The position numbers and the translations under genes are program-made. A stretch of 61,168 nucleotides of DNA from Nephromyces sp. MM_2019 (lineage: Eukaryota; Apicomplexa; Aconoidasida; Nephromycida). Where the stretch lies: assembly GCA_015657535.1 (NCBI GenBank), contig JADHZB010000554.1:1-61168 (forward strand), written 5' to 3'. Positions 11,557-22,100 of this stretch are shown here, one piece after another. Numbering within the stretch: the stretch's first letter is position 1; each line of letters opens with the position of its first letter. Under the pieces are notes generated by a model. That model searched no databases. It saw only the letters and a program-made list of their open reading frames with translations, and was not told where the DNA came from.

Positions 11557-13164
11557 ATGGATGCTTCGGACACTCACCACCATGATAAAACCCTCAGATT
11601 CTTTCATTATTTTCTAGAATTACGGTTTTGGGTCCTCATTATTGCTCTCTTACAACCATTCTTCTCATGTGGCTTGATTTATGGATGGGCTGGCCTATTA
11701 TTGGTCATAAAGGGTGAAAACACCTATGCTTACTTATGTGACGCAAGCGAATCTAAAATAGTCACAGAATCTGGTATAGTTGAATGCATAGAACTAGATA
11801 GCTACCTTAACTACATCTCATCCTTTGTTGTTGCTTCTCAAATGATATTTGCACTGGTTGGTGGCTTTTTCACTGATTTAATTGGGCCCAAGTTTGTAGC
11901 TATAGCTCAAGCCTTCATCACTCTAGGGACAGCTATGATGGCAATGGCCACACCTGGACCCGATAAAGTGGACATATTACTAATAGGGATCATACTGCAG
12001 AATTGTCTGGGTCTCGTCGTAGCACCCTCATTGATGCACTACGCTTATCTATATCCAAAAGCGTTTTACTTTATCTGTGCAACTATGAGTTCTTCTATTG
12101 GGATATCATCAATTATCTTCCCCATAATCAATGTTATATGGACATACACAAACTGGACGAGATCCACTATCTTTTGGTTTTACACAGGCATTGTGGGCTT
12201 TTTCTTATTGTTCTCCCTTATTCAACCAAGCACCAAGCTAAAAATGGGTGGCACTTTATCTTTTCGATGGAAAACAATGACAATACAAGTTCATCTACCG
12301 TCTCCTATTTCCCCAGTTGTGACTACAAATTCTGCAGATTCTATACCAAGATCCGAAAATTGCCAATCTGACATCACCGAATTCATCTCACCCATAGCTA
12401 TACAAAGTATACAGAGTAATACAAAGACACCATTGTCTAGCTTTGAGGATGTTAATAAAAACACCGTCCCTAGCTTGGATATGGATAACTTAAATGCTCA
12501 ATCAAAGCCAAGGAAAAAATTTATGATCCAATTTATTTCCTTACTGAAAAATATCAAACTACATTTAGGGATCATTTTTAAGAGCAAATACTTCGTTTTC
12601 TATCTGATATACTCTATTCTTTGGAGTTATATTTTCTTGTTTTATCTAACTTCAGTGAACTTACAACTTTCTTTTATGACTGAAACCGAAGCCCAAATTA
12701 ACTATTATACAGAAATATTCTCCTGGTTGGCACCAGTTGGTATATGTGGTAGTCTGACAGCTGCCCTCCTTCTCCAAAAATGGGGTTACAAATATGCAAT
12801 CATATTTCAATTATTCTTGGGCTTATTGCATATTGTAGTTAACTTGACTATGACTCTTAGCATCCAGTTTATAACTTTTCTCACATATACTTTATCAAAT
12901 GAAGCATTATTTGGTATATTATTTTCCTTCATAACTCAATTTTTCCCAATTGATACTATATGTACACTGATCGGTATGGTCTTGACATTACAGGGCTGTG
13001 CCATGCTTACCGTCAGTACTATTGTTACAGCAATTCTAGAAAATAATATGAATTTTTATGTCGTAAATATACCCTTTGTTCTTTTTGGATTGTTGTCAAT
13101 TTTTGTGCCATTTTATTTGCAATGGAAATTGTCTTATATAACAGATAGCTTCAAATTTTCTTAA
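11557..13164 (+). CDS. MFS transporter, SLC43/apicomplexan amino-acid transporter-like
   Basis: An intronless 535-residue membrane protein, probably a plasma-membrane carrier for an amino acid or related nutrient. It has about 12 hydrophobic segments in two halves: roughly residues 22-225 and 345-530, separated by a polar Ser/Thr/Asn-rich loop at about 230-340. The first half has the GLIYGWAGLLLVIK segment (39-52) resembling the TM1 region of the SLC43/LAT3 and ApiAT families, followed by cysteines at 61 and 77. The MFS motif-A sequence GGFFTDLIGPK is at 102-112. The start is chosen at the first ATG (AAAATGG context), and length and topology fit the family. The substrate cannot be told from sequence. 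An alternative is another small-solute MFS branch. Intronless, unlike the genes after 19 kb. Confidence 0.85.
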   Translation: MDASDTHHHDKTLRFFHYFLELRFWVLIIALLQPFFSCGLIYGWAGLLLVIKGENTYAYLCDASESKIVTESGIVECIELDSYLNYISSFVVASQMIFALVGGFFTDLIGPKFVAIAQAFITLGTAMMAMATPGPDKVDILLIGIILQNCLGLVVAPSLMHYAYLYPKAFYFICATMSSSIGISSIIFPIINVIWTYTNWTRSTIFWFYTGIVGFFLLFSLIQPSTKLKMGGTLSFRWKTMTIQVHLPSPISPVVTTNSADSIPRSENCQSDITEFISPIAIQSIQSNTKTPLSSFEDVNKNTVPSLDMDNLNAQSKPRKKFMIQFISLLKNIKLHLGIIFKSKYFVFYLIYSILWSYIFLFYLTSVNLQLSFMTETEAQINYYTEIFSWLAPVGICGSLTAALLLQKWGYKYAIIFQLFLGLLHIVVNLTMTLSIQFITFLTYTLSNEALFGILFSFITQFFPIDTICTLIGMVLTLQGCAMLTVSTIVTAILENNMNFYVVNIPFVLFGLLSIFVPFYLQWKLSYITDSFKFS

Positions 13165-13420
13165 TACTAAAGCAATCTATAAATAACATTTTCTGCTAGA
13201 AAACATGAAATTTTCTTTGTACATTCAATGAACTTATTAATTAAAATTTTAGATGAAATTATTTTTAAAGTAATAAACAATACAGATTATTATTATTAGA
13301 ATTCAAAACAGATATTAATTTGTAAGACAATCCCTTGAAATAATACTACAAGTTGAAGATGAGATAATTTATTATAATATGCATAGATAAGCATTAATAT
13401 TTTGTTTAATTAATGCTCAT

Positions 13421-14047
13421 TTATTCCTTGTTGATAGATGCTATGATCTCCGCTAATCCAGTGTTTGACATTTTCTTGAATGACTTTTCTCCTGTCTTTC
13501 GTTTTTTGGGATCCATTTTTTCCTCGGTCTTAGAAGGTTTACTTGTTCTATCAGTTTCTGAATCCTTCTGTTCAGATGATAAACAGGATTCTTGCCTCTT
13601 CGATGATTTACAGCAAACATATCCCCATTTCTGTGTGCTTTTATCAAAGTAAGAGCCCCATACCGATGTGTGATTGTATTTATAGCAATCTTCATCATAC
13701 CTTGATGTGTGGTGAGCTCGCTGGTCTCTCTTTAAGGCCTCTGTTTGGCCATCATTATACCTTTGAATATGTCTTCGCTTGTTCTTAATTACTTTCGTGG
13801 GTTCGTCGATGTTTATGTAGTTTGGAGAGTGGTTAGCCTCTGGTTTACTGCTGTGCATAGCTCTACGAAGTTCTTGAATTTTCTTTTCTTCTTCGCGTTG
13901 TTCTATAATTGCTTTTAATCGTTCTTCCTCCTTGAGCTGCTTCTCTTCCGCCATCCATACCCTTTGGAGATTTTGCATGTTGGAAGGGTGAAAGCATTTG
14001 TGATTGAGAAATGAGGAAGACTTTCCTCCTATCTTGCTTATCCACAT
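13421..14047 (-). CDS. CIR_N-domain protein with a SLU7-like WG-CC motif, putative splicing factor
   Basis: An intronless 208-residue basic protein on the minus strand. Residues about 9-60 match the N-terminal domain of CBF1-interacting corepressor proteins (CIR_N, also in CWC25-type splicing factors): SFLNHKCFHPSNMQNLQRVW followed by a charged Glu/Lys coiled-coil segment. Residues 129-155 read VWGSYF, then WGYVCC (141-146), then a cysteine at 155. This resembles the conserved Trp-Gly/Cys-Cys stretch of the splicing factor SLU7. The C-terminus is Lys/Ser/Glu-rich and probably disordered. The likely role is spliceosome association in the nucleus; the exact orthologue is uncertain. It is convergent with the MFS gene, with stops about 256 bp apart. 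Confidence 0.78.
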   Translation of the reverse strand: MWISKIGGKSSSFLNHKCFHPSNMQNLQRVWMAEEKQLKEEERLKAIIEQREEEKKIQELRRAMHSSKPEANHSPNYINIDEPTKVIKNKRRHIQRYNDGQTEALKRDQRAHHTSRYDEDCYKYNHTSVWGSYFDKSTQKWGYVCCKSSKRQESCLSSEQKDSETDRTSKPSKTEEKMDPKKRKTGEKSFKKMSNTGLAEIIASINKE

Positions 14048-15078
14048 TGTGTAATCTAAAGAGCAGTATCAGGGGTTATTTTTAATAAAATGCTTATTTT
14101 ATCTAGTGAATAGATACAAGGCCTATTAATTTGTATTGAGGCTAAATATTTGATTCAGGAGCTTTATGATATTATTAAAGATAGAATTGATAAGCCCGTT
14201 CACTAAATATTATGTAATGGTTTCGAATTTATGATTATATATTTGGTGTTGAAGTTGATTTAAAAATGTCAATTCCATTTATTTATTGGGATGAAACATT
14301 CAGTGCTGTAATCAAGATCACTATGTAGTGTTATAGTTGATCTAAAGGAGTCAACCTTTACACCTATTAGGAGTGAAATAGGATAGGGTCTGGGTTGAGG
14401 GTGTTTAGGTTGATATTGAGCTAGCTATATGTGATGGGAGAGGTTTAGAAAAATGGAATATTGACCAAAATTTTGGAATTAAACTATTCGATGCTGTAAG
14501 AAGAATTAGGAGGGTTAGTAATATGTATATTATTGGAGATTTAGTTAGCTTAGGTTAGAAAAAGGAATTCATACCATCAAAGTCTAGTTTAGGTGTTGGG
14601 TTTGAATGAAATAAATCCTCGTGGATTATCTTTACTATAAATAAATAAAAAGGAAAAAGGAGTCTAAAATTCTCATAGTTTATTAGGTATATGAAAGTTG
14701 GCGTCCTTGATATTAAGTGGCTGGGTAATGAATAGGTAAAAGGTGTTTAACTTACTTTTACAGAATGTTATGTCACACAACGGGGAAAACAAATTTAAGA
14801 GAATTAAAATAAAATTGTTTACTTAAAATGTCAATATGATCTATTAAAAAGTTTACTAATGGCTTTGAGTCGCTTGAGCTATAACTCTTTTAGTAAAACG
14901 GAGGCACGATTTAACTAGTTGTGTATTTCAAAGCTTTATCAGTTATAAATTTTTTACTGTAGAACTTTATAAACCAATAAATTTATATGATGATTTATCT
15001 ACAAATTAAACTTCAAAAATTTACCAAAAAAATCACCCTTTCTTCATCAAATTACCCTATTTTCTCTTAAGCTAAAGG
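14048..15078. other. Intergenic spacer between divergent genes, nothing recognised
   Basis: AT-rich sequence without open frames of note. It must contain the divergent promoters of the CIR_N gene (-) and the SET-domain gene (+), but no motif could be assigned. A pyrimidine-rich run lies at 15030-15065 just before the SET gene start. Confidence 0.5.
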
Positions 15079-16239
15079 ATGGAAGAAACACAACAGGCCA
15101 TAGATACAGAGTATTATGCAGCTTTTGCAAAGAACTATGAGTTTTATATAACCAACATTGCCAAGAAAGGAAAAGGAGTTAAATCTAAGAACTCATTGCC
15201 TACTAACGAAGAGATACTTCAAGAAGTACCTCTTGTTGCCTGGCCCATAGCATTTGCAAATTCTGAAATAATATTTTGCGAGAATTGTTTGATGTTCTCA
15301 ACTTATCAAGGGAAGCGATCTAGTCCCGTAAAAGAAACTAGCTCTAAGAGGTCCCGACTAAACAACAACAAAGCATCAAATGAGACTCAAACTGCATCCC
15401 AAAAGACTGAAACACAAACAAGCAGTAGCAACTACACACCAATTAGCTCAAAAGATGGCCCATATTTTTGTTCGAGAATGTGCGCCTACCAAGCCCTGGG
15501 CAACTCGGAGGATGCTTCAAAATTTTATTCCGATTTAGATGATGAGCACACTGAACCTAAAGATAGTACGTTAGCTGGATGGATGACTTTTTTGAGCTAT
15601 AAAGAAATGATCGAGCTAAGGAGAGTTCAATCAGTAGTTCATCCTCACAATGATCAACCCATAACACTAGAAGCCTTAGCTCGTGTCATTTCAAAGATTG
15701 CCTCCACTACTCTACAATTTAGCAAGGAGCTAGAAATACCTACTGAAGTTGCTTACTCACTTGCCTGGCAACCCTTCGAAAGATTCATTTCCCCCGACAA
15801 CTTGCAAGGTTACGACCTTACCTTTTTACAGACAGTTTTAACGGAGACAATGGGTGAGAGGATGAGAGTTAATTTAAGTGAGGAAATAAGATATCATCTT
15901 TTACACGATTCTACTCTGAAACTTTTGTTCGGAAAGCTACTATTGAACAGCCAATCTCTCCATATATGGGGCTCTGTGCCTAAAGGCGACCTATCTTTAA
16001 TAACAGCAGCAGGAATATATACTTTACAATCATGTTTCAATCACAGCTGTAACCCAAATTGCTCAGTTTCATGTATGTGGGACTCTTCGATTGCTATAAA
16101 CACACTAAAACCAACAAACCCACACGATGAACTCACTATATCTTATATCCCCACGGAGCTACCTTTCAAAGAGCGTAAAACTCTTCTTGACAATTTTTTG
16201 TTCCAATGTGACTGCGAACGTTGTATTCAGCAATCATGA
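15079..16239 (+). CDS. SMYD5-like SET-domain protein (putative lysine methyltransferase)
   Basis: An intronless 386-residue protein of the SMYD5 type, which methylate protein lysines using S-adenosylmethionine. The start of the SET fold is GKGVKSKNSL (31-40). The C-terminal SET core is clear: LQSCFNHSCNPN (316-327) with the AdoMet-binding Asn-His motif, ELTISY (351-356) with the conserved Tyr, and a post-SET cysteine cluster CDCERC (377-382). Between the SET halves, cysteine pairs FCENC (66-70) and FCSRMC (130-135) look like a reduced zinc module split by a polar insert (about 73-120). Helical sequence fills 160-300, as in SMYD proteins. Human SMYD5 shares the LQSC-NHSC-PN block. The length is close to that family. 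The start is the first ATG in frame. Confidence 0.87.
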   Translation: MEETQQAIDTEYYAAFAKNYEFYITNIAKKGKGVKSKNSLPTNEEILQEVPLVAWPIAFANSEIIFCENCLMFSTYQGKRSSPVKETSSKRSRLNNNKASNETQTASQKTETQTSSSNYTPISSKDGPYFCSRMCAYQALGNSEDASKFYSDLDDEHTEPKDSTLAGWMTFLSYKEMIELRRVQSVVHPHNDQPITLEALARVISKIASTTLQFSKELEIPTEVAYSLAWQPFERFISPDNLQGYDLTFLQTVLTETMGERMRVNLSEEIRYHLLHDSTLKLLFGKLLLNSQSLHIWGSVPKGDLSLITAAGIYTLQSCFNHSCNPNCSVSCMWDSSIAINTLKPTNPHDELTISYIPTELPFKERKTLLDNFLFQCDCERCIQQS

Positions 16240-19129
16240 ATTCCTAAATTTTATAAAGTCAAGTAGCTACAGCATAAATTCCCTTACAAAATTTTACTCT
16301 CAAGTCACCATTTGGCTATCAACATCGACCTTGAATGTTTCTAATCTATAATTTTTTTAAAACTCTCCATCTCAGAATATTTCAACATCTCTTAGACACC
16401 TCACATACCTTATGAAAACTTTTTCTCAGGGCCTATATCAATTTTAACAAAAGCACTTCCATATCTTATTATAACTATCATACTAGGTTAAAGAAACCAG
16501 AATCATCAGAGAACTTCGAGATTTTGAATACACAGGCTGACTCACTTGCTTTCTTGGATGATGAGTCCCAACTACAGAATTTGGGAAACTGCATTATATT
16601 TCTATCTCTGACAGTTAGCTTCTGTGTAGTAAATATATCTTTGAATCCTTAGCCTTATGAATCTCTTTTTTGAAGAACTATTATTCCCATAATTAACAAT
16701 AAGAATTTTTAATATCACAACATCGAAAAAGAACTACTTTAAGCAAGATCATCACATCTACTACTACAGATATCATAGCCTGTAGCTCTAGAAAATCTCA
16801 GAATCAGACACTGAAAAGAAGCACTGATCAGATTGCAAACAAACTTTACTTTTTGAGATTTAAGAACGTTATGACATTATATTTTCACAATCGTGATGAA
16901 AGATTCCCATTTTTTTGATTTTTGTTGCATTTGCTTAACTATTAGTCTCTAGATGAACACCCTAATTACCTTATACTTTTTAGTGATTGTATACTCCACA
17001 CTTTACAAATCGCTTATTGCCCAAACTACATATTATTGACAAATTTTACTTATCCATAAATACATATTTACAAAGTTAAAGCTTAATTAACACAATTCAT
17101 GAAATTAGAACTGTCTTAAAGGCGCTTAATATTACATGTATCTTCATTCCTATTTCATCTGGCTTTAATATTTTAACAATACCGCATTTCGAGCTTTATT
17201 TTTAGTGTGTTTTCACGTAACGTTGCAACATGTTTGATGTATTGTGGTACTATCAATATGATCATTCATGGTAAAATTATCCCAATATTAAGACTATTTA
17301 TTCAACATAAAAATGATTTATGTTCTACACTTTTTTGTTGTTAGGCGTATTCTTCAGTGATGTTGTATGTTATAGCCATAATATATGATATGAACATGAT
17401 TTGAGTTTGACTTGTTGTATATAAGCTATAATTGCAATAAAAACATGAATACCTGATGAAAATTTTTCAAATGAGTTTTTATAACTAAGCATTTAAAAAA
17501 GTCATAAATATTGGATTTTTTAGTCTCTAACATGCTCGATTAACCAACTAAGTATGCACATTCATAATCACTGGTGATATCTAAATAATTTCTCAATCTA
17601 ATCAAGGTTACATAGCAACATTAATCGTAAGTGACACGTTCCAAGTCTAGGCATAATTGGTAAATTATACTATAAGCACGTTGGGTGACTATGGAGTAGA
17701 ATAAATGCTAATGCATTGTTAAACTAATGTGTTTAAGCCACATATAAACATGCTTAAATGAATTCTAATGAACCTGATTTATCTTAATGATCTGTCATGC
17801 TCAACCCCACCTTCTGCTTCCTGCCATAATGCTATTAATGAGTGCGAAAGCTGTTACACTTCAAAACTTCACAAAGACTTGGCGACACCTTTCAAAACAA
17901 AATTGGAGATATAATTTACTTATATATTTCTTCTGTTTGACAACTGTAAACAATTATCTATAAATTATACATACTGTCTTGCGCATTATTGTATGATAAC
18001 CTTATCTTTCTTCATTATTTGTTCCATACCTCAAATACCTTAGCCCCTACTGTCTTTGTGAGTGAATCGTACATCATACACCTTATATAAATGGTCTGAA
18101 TAAAGAAGCTGTAGATTTCAAGAAAATCAATTTTCCCACTTTACCACAGTCTTGTGTGACTTCTTCCATTTATATCATCGACTTTGATGTACAAATAGTT
18201 AGCGGCAAATACATTGCACTTTACACAAGATCTCTAAAACCTGCCCCTACACCCTTACACAAGTCTATAAAAACAATCAGCAGTATAAACTCAACATTTC
18301 ACCCTCTTCCAGCCCAAGAGTATAGATACAGATGTGAAATTAGGTATGGCTACGCAAACATTCTTATATTGTCTCGTTGATTTATTCTACAACCCTGTGT
18401 ATTTGTTTTAGCTGACTGTACATCTACATAATGCTTTAATTAGTGTGACTATTACACATATTATGTCATTAACTTTGTTGCATGGAAATATTATATTTTT
18501 AGCTGTGTTGAAACTCAATGAGAAGAGAATTATGTTGTGTTAGTAATGAATTTTAAAATAGATATACTATTACATATAAAGCATAATTAGATAAACTTAT
18601 ACTAAATTAAAAGCTTATGTGTTTTACCTTATTGGCTAAAAACTCAACTTAGTATGGGTTAGATACTAGGTTAAATGTGTTTAAAGTATTAGCTCCTGGG
18701 TTAGACCAGCTGATCGCAATGCTTCTACGTAATGTCATAGGTACTATACATTTAACAATTAGTGATTACGTTATGTGAGGATTATCCTTTACATTAATCT
18801 GAGTAAGCACTAAATCTTGTGTGATATACCTATTACATATCATCATAGGAGCGCTTAGGAACGAAACTGACTACTATTGTAAATTAGAATAATACACACC
18901 TTTAGAATTATTAATAGCACCACGCTAGAAGTTCTTATACTCATCAAAGTATTGAGTAAGCTTACTTACACCTAAGGCTAAGGTGTTTTTGTAATACCTA
19001 CACACATGAATAGATACACACCTCACATCAAACACACCTAATATTAAATAATCTCTATATCCATATATTATCTCAGATAACATAAAGACCATAAAATAAA
19101 CTAGAATAAAGCAAATTTAAATAAAAACA
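16240..19129. other. Gene-poor spacer before the flippase gene
   Basis: AT-rich sequence with no supported gene. A 74-codon open frame at 18156-18380 has no motif. CA-type repeats are scarce until about 19.0 kb, where ACACACC tracts begin shortly before the P4-ATPase start. Confidence 0.55.
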
Positions 19130-22100
19130 ATGTTGGAATTATTTGTTAATCTAAGCAAACATATTCCTTTTTATAAACGTAAGAAGGATAAGTTTGAAAA
19201 TTTAGCTTTTCAAATACCAGAGGCAGACTATATTTCTATAGAGACATTGGTACCTCCCCAATCTCAGTTAGACTCTACTGCTAACCGCACTGTTAGACTC
19301 AGCAGCTGGACGAATCTAATTAAAACAAGCCAATATAATCTTTGGAATTTTCTCCCGCTTAATTTACTTTCGCAATTGATTCTTCCATACAATATTTACT
19401 TTTTATTTATCTCTTTTCTACAAGTCAACCCATTAACCAGTAAGCAGTAATTGTTATATTTGATAATCTCTAGATGATAAATTTGTGCCCCATAAATTTT
19501 ATACCCATTGTTCCACTTATACACACCCAATACACATTTTCTATTCTTATCTTTACTTCACTCGTCGAGCACATGACTACCTACACAATTTGGATATATC
19601 TACGTACACTCACCTATATCGTTACATAGTTATTTCTACATACACACATGCACATCATATTTTTAGACAGCTATACTTACACTCACCCACCCACATATAC
19701 ATATGCACACATCATCTTTTATATTACATTTAGCCGATAGCAATGGAGTACCTACAACGTTGAACGCTTTACTTATTGTCTTTTTGGTTACGGCTATAAA
19801 GGATGCCTTAGAAGATGTTAAGAGGCACAAAGCAGATAGGGGAGAAAATTTGAGTAAATGCCTTGTTTTTAGAAAAGGGAAAATGACAAAGTGTAATTGG
19901 AAAGAAATTTTACCAGGAGATATAATAAAATTGGGTGCAAATGAGGTGTGACATACACTAAAGTTATTCTCACACACGAGATTCATAATGTTTGAATATA
20001 CATGTATATATAAACAATCTTGTAGATTATACCAGCTGATTCAATTTTACTCAATAGTTCGGATAGATCACGATGTGCATTTGTTGAGACCTCTAACCTT
20101 GGTGTGTAAGATTGATAACTAATAATAAAATATATTAATGTGTATACTTAGCACTTGTATTCTTAATTGTGGAGGGTAAATAACAAACTATCATGCCATT
20201 TTGAATTTCCTTAAAATATGTATACACGAATTGATATAACAATGATTCATTTTTTATTTCTCCAAGAATTTTACTATTAAAAAATATTTGGTGTTTGTAC
20301 ACCCTCTATATAAATCTCATTTTATATTTCAAGATGGTGAATCTAATCTCAAGAAGAAAAAATCACTCGAACCTTTACGAAAATGCACACCAAAATTGAA
20401 ATCCTCGGGTAGCTTGAATTGTAAGTGTTCATATACATAACTTCTTATTATCATTTACACACACATCATATATATGTTTATAATCTTTTATTTTTCATCA
20501 AGTATAGAAATTGAATTATACATATACATCACTTACAATCTCAATATATCTAAGTCACCCACATACTTCAACACCTTTTACCTATCCCCTTACACACAAC
20601 TCTTACACCATTACTTCCACACCTTGACACTACACAAAATTCTTATTTCCACAACCACCAACATACATTGACAATACACAAGGCTTCTAAACTTCTCAAT
20701 TACTTCTACACCTCAACAACCCTTTTACCTATCATCCTATATACTCCCTCAATAACCTAAAAAGCTTTCTCAATTTCAACTACACATTACTTTCAATTAA
20801 TTATGTGCAGTACAAATTTTTGTTGAACCACCTACACCTAACCTTTATCAATTTGAAGGACATGTGTATGAACTTGACAACCTTGCCCTCAATAGGAGGC
20901 CTGATGGTAAACCTGGACGACTCAACAAACCCAATTTAAATCTACCTCATGAACACATAACAAATGATCAATTTCTACTAAGAGGAGCTATGATCAAAAA
21001 CACAGAATGGGTGTATGCAATTGTTATTTATACCGGGAAAAACTCGAAGATATTTCAAAACATAAAAACAAGGAGCCTTAAGTATTCTATAATCCAAAGA
21101 AATTTTTCTAAACACACTGTTAGCTTGTTTTTATTACAAGTATGATTTCTATGTATATTATATGATTTGTGTATATATTATGTGATTTATGTGTATCTTA
21201 TACGATTTGTGTATTCATTATGTAATTTAAGTGTATCTTATATGATTTATGTATATATTATGTAATTGGTGTATATCTTATATGATTTGTGTATATATTA
21301 TGTAATTGGTGTATATCTTATATGATTTGTGTATAGATTATGTGATTTATATTTATCTTATATGATTTGTGTGTATATTATGTGATCTGTTTATATAATA
21401 TATGATATATATATCATATATGATATATAATATATACTATATGATTTTTCTATATACTATAAGATTTTTCTATATACTATAAGATTTTTCTATATACTAT
21501 ATGATTTTTCTATATACTATATGATTTTTCTATATACCAATGATTTTTCTATATACTATATGATTTTTATATATACTATATGATTTTTATATATACTATA
21601 TGATTTTTCTACATACTATATGATTTTCCTATATACTATATGATTTTTATATATACTATATGATTTTTATATATACTATATGATTTTTATATATACTATA
21701 TGATTTTCCTATATACTATATGATTCATGTGTATAGTATATACATAAGAAATTTCCAATTTACCTCTATACTCACACCCTATTTTTATATTCTATTCTAA
21801 GAGATAATATTTTTTTGCTAACACACACACACATACACACACAATACATATATATATATAAACGTCTATTTCAGTTCATCCTTTGTTTTGTGGCTAGTAT
21901 GGTTGGGACTTTGAACGAATTATATTTCAGTAGTGACATTTGGTAACCAAACATAATTAATTATTCCATAGTTTATACAACCCTAAATTTTTATTGTTTT
22001 ATATATCTATAACTTACACATCTATAAACATATATTTTCACTGATTATAGGTATTTGGCTATTCAAGATTATGATACGATAAATAAGATAGTTCGGTTAT

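Noticed and set aside
12003..12371. 122-codon frame inside the MFS gene in another reading frame
   Set aside because: It is a shadow of the 535-residue transporter, whose frame has the MFS signature.
18156..18380. 74-codon open frame before the flippase gene
   Set aside because: There is no motif, no good splice partners and no length beyond chance in this AT content.
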